Origin: Pseudomonas citronellolis
GTDB lineage: Bacteria; Pseudomonadota; Gammaproteobacteria; Pseudomonadales; Pseudomonadaceae
DNA: 34,992 bases
Direction of reading: 5' to 3'
Assembly: GCF_029335315.1 (NCBI RefSeq)
Contig: NZ_JARJLT010000086.1
Location: 1 to 34,992 of the forward strand
The notes under the pieces: generated by a model
Databases searched by the model: none
What the model saw: only the letters and a program-made list of their open reading frames with translations
Told to the model about the DNA's origin: nothing
Position numbers and translations under genes: made by a program
In this document: in pieces, positions 33,063-34,992 of the stretch
Position numbering within the stretch: position 1 is the stretch's first letter
How the letters are laid out: each line of letters starts with the position of its first letter

Positions 33063-34985
33063 TTGGCCCAACGCTGCACCCTCGACGAAGCCATCGACCA
33101 ACTGCTGGCCCGGCTCGACGGCCCGATCCGCCTGGGCCTGCCCCTCGGCCTGGGCAAGCCCAATCACCTGGTCAACGCCCTCTACCGGCGCCTGGCCGCC
33201 GAGCCGCGGCGCCAGCTGACGCTCTACACCGCGTTGTCCCTGGGCCGGCCGCGCGCGGACGGCGAACTGCAGCGGCGCTTCCTCGAACCCTTCGTCGAGC
33301 GCCTCTATGGCGACTACCCCGAACTCGACTACCTGCGCGACCTGCGCCAGGGCAGCCTGCCGGCGAACGTCCGCGTCGAGGAGTTCTACCTGCAGCCGGG
33401 CAGCCTGCTGGACAGCGCGCCGGCGCAGCAGAACTACATCAGCTGCAACTACAGCCATGTCGCCCGCGACCTCGACGCCAAGGGCATCAACGCGGTGGCC
33501 CAGCTGGTCGCCCGCGACCCGGCGCGGCCGGGTCGGCTGAGCCTGGCGTGCAACCCGGACATCAGCCTCGACCTCAAGCCGCTGCTCGAACGCCGCCGCG
33601 CCGCCGGCGAGCGCATCCTCTGCATCGGCGTGGTGCACCGCGACCTGCCGTACATGCCCGGCGACGCCGAGGTGGAGGAGGGCTTCTTCGACCTGCTGGT
33701 GGAGCCGGCCGACGCCAGCCAGCTGTTCTCCACGCCGAACATGCCGGTGCTCTGGCAGGACCACTGCATCGGCCTGCACGCCAGCGCGCTGGTGCGCGAC
33801 GGCGGCACCCTGCAGGTGGGCATCGGCGCCATGGGCGACGCGCTGACCTCGGCGCTGCTGCTGCGCCAGCGCGACAATGCCGCCTACCGCTCGCTGCTCG
33901 CCGAGCTGGAAATCGCCGAGCGCCACGCCGGGCTGATCGAGCGCGAGGGCGGTGTGGAGGTCTTCGCCGCGGGCCTCTACGGCTGCAGCGAGATGTTCGT
34001 GCCGGGGCTGCTGAACCTGGCCGAAGCCGGGGTGCTCAAGCGGCGGGCTTATCCACAGGCCGAGCAACAGCGCCGCGCGGACGCCGGCGAGGACGTGCCC
34101 GGCGGCGTCTGGCTGCACGGCGGCTTCTTCCTCGGCCCGCAAGCCTTCTACCAGCGCCTGCGCGAACTGCCGGCCGAGCGCCTGGCGGCGATCGGCATGA
34201 CCGGCATCGGCTTCGTCAACAACCTGTACCGCGACGAGGAACTGAAGCGCCTGCAGCGCCGCGACGCGCGCTTCATCAACAGCGCCTTCACCGTGACCCT
34301 GCTGGGCGCCGGGGTGGCCGACCAACTGGAGGACGGCCGCGTGGTCAGTGGCGTGGGCGGGCAGTACAACTTCGTCGCCCAGGCCCACGAGCTACACGGC
34401 GGGCGCTCCATCCTGCTGCTGCGCAGCTGGCGCGAGAGCGGCGGCGAAGTCAGCTCGAACATCGTCTGGAACTATGGCCACACCACCATCCCGCGGCACC
34501 TGCGCGACCTGGTGGTGACCGAGTACGGCATCGCCGACCTGCGCGGCAAGAACGACGCCGAGGTGATCGAGGCGCTACTGGCGGTCGCCGATTCGCGCTT
34601 CCAGGACAACCTCGCCGCCGAGGCCAAGGCGGCGGGCAAGCTGCCGGCGGATTTCGAGCTACCTGCGGCATGCCGCGACAACACCCCCGGTCGCCTGCGC
34701 GGCATCTGCGCCCGGCATCGCCAGGCGCTGCCGGAGTACCCGCTGGGCTGCGATTTCAGCGCGGAGGAGCGCGACCTGCTGCGGGCGCTGACCTGGTTGA
34801 AGAGCAAGCTCAAGGTCAGCGAGATCATCGAACTGGGCAAGGCCACCCTCGACGCGCCGCCGGCCGAAGCCTTCCCTGCGCACCTGCAGCGCATGGGGCT
34901 GGCCACGCCGGACGGCCTGCGTGAAGAGCTCTACCAGCGCCTGCTCCTGGCTGGCCTGCAAGCCAGCGCCGAGAGTTTCCCGTAG
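33063..34985 (+). CDS. Acetyl-CoA hydrolase/transferase family protein
   Basis: A 640-residue protein. The N-terminal half has DGPIRLGLPLGLGKPNHLVNALY, ISCNYSHVARDLDAKGIN and the segment DALTSALLLRQRDN. The C-terminal half has INSAFTVTLLGAGVADQLEDGRVVSGVGGQYNFVAQA and VVTEYGIADLRGKNDAEVIEAL, the acetyl-CoA hydrolase/CoA-transferase C-terminal domain with its GVGGQ oxyanion motif. Such proteins transfer CoA between carboxylates (for example succinyl-CoA and acetate) through a glutamyl-CoA intermediate, in the cytoplasm. It is longer than classical 500-residue acetate CoA-transferases, with an extra segment near residues 280-380. Substrate is unknown. The start is TTG at 33063 with GGAGG 9-13 nt upstream; the frame is open earlier but crosses the cycB terminator. 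It ends 7 nt before the window edge. Confidence 0.88.
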   Translation: MAQRCTLDEAIDQLLARLDGPIRLGLPLGLGKPNHLVNALYRRLAAEPRRQLTLYTALSLGRPRADGELQRRFLEPFVERLYGDYPELDYLRDLRQGSLPANVRVEEFYLQPGSLLDSAPAQQNYISCNYSHVARDLDAKGINAVAQLVARDPARPGRLSLACNPDISLDLKPLLERRRAAGERILCIGVVHRDLPYMPGDAEVEEGFFDLLVEPADASQLFSTPNMPVLWQDHCIGLHASALVRDGGTLQVGIGAMGDALTSALLLRQRDNAAYRSLLAELEIAERHAGLIEREGGVEVFAAGLYGCSEMFVPGLLNLAEAGVLKRRAYPQAEQQRRADAGEDVPGGVWLHGGFFLGPQAFYQRLRELPAERLAAIGMTGIGFVNNLYRDEELKRLQRRDARFINSAFTVTLLGAGVADQLEDGRVVSGVGGQYNFVAQAHELHGGRSILLLRSWRESGGEVSSNIVWNYGHTTIPRHLRDLVVTEYGIADLRGKNDAEVIEALLAVADSRFQDNLAAEAKAAGKLPADFELPAACRDNTPGRLRGICARHRQALPEYPLGCDFSAEERDLLRALTWLKSKLKVSEIIELGKATLDAPPAEAFPAHLQRMGLATPDGLREELYQRLLLAGLQASAESFP

Positions 34986-34992
34986 GGCACAT

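Overview
This window is a stretch of core chromosome from a high-GC gammaproteobacterium of the genus Pseudomonas, most likely the P. aeruginosa lineage or a close relative such as the citronellolis/nitroreducens/knackmussii group. The reasons are the protein sequences (Crc, AlgC, DadA/DadX, the PauR-type regulator, cytochrome c5), the strong G/C third-position bias, Pseudomonas-type REP palindromes, and a gene order that, from memory, largely mirrors the spoT to cycB segment of the P. aeruginosa chromosome. I see no prophage, insertion sequence, integron, CRISPR array, tRNA or rRNA.

Layout. 1-1028: end of a LysE-type exporter and a lineage lipoprotein. 1058-5552 (minus strand): yicC-gmk-rpoZ-spoT-ridA, a stringent-response and nucleotide cluster ending in a strong terminator. 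5716-6815 (plus): rph and a small membrane protein. 6896-7675 (minus): crc. 7758-9063 (plus): pyrE and a DUF4124 protein. 9070-14844 (minus): a thioesterase, then coaBC-dut-algC-argB (transcribed in that order), with an AlgC that carries a large membrane-anchored N-terminal extension. 14985-15659 (plus): radC. 15664-17235 (minus): an orphan peptide-binding protein. 17602-18005 (plus): rpmB-rpmG behind a structured leader.

18136-25196 is a polyamine-catabolism and transport neighbourhood: a cupin protein, aldehyde dehydrogenase pauC, an MFS transporter, a phospholipase-D-type lipoprotein, the flavin oxidase pauB4 and the Lrp-type regulator dadR. 25359-28478 is ydbH-ynbE-ydbL, an envelope lipid-transport bridge operon. 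28831-31642 is dadA-ridA-dadX for alanine catabolism. It is followed by pauR (31806), cytochrome c5 cycB (32513) and a CoA-transferase/hydrolase (33063-34985).

How it fits together. DadR probably controls dadA and itself: Lrp-like 15-bp sites lie upstream of both. PauR is the expected repressor of the pauC and pauB4 genes. Crc, encoded here, works with Hfq on A-rich (ARN) leaders, and such triplets occur in the leaders of pauC, pauB4, dadA and pauR. No wholly new system is evident. The points most worth a second look are the AlgC fusion and its two possible products, the rpmB leader, the terminator inside the dad operon, the REP pair that supplies a stop codon, and two apparent gene absences relative to P. 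aeruginosa.
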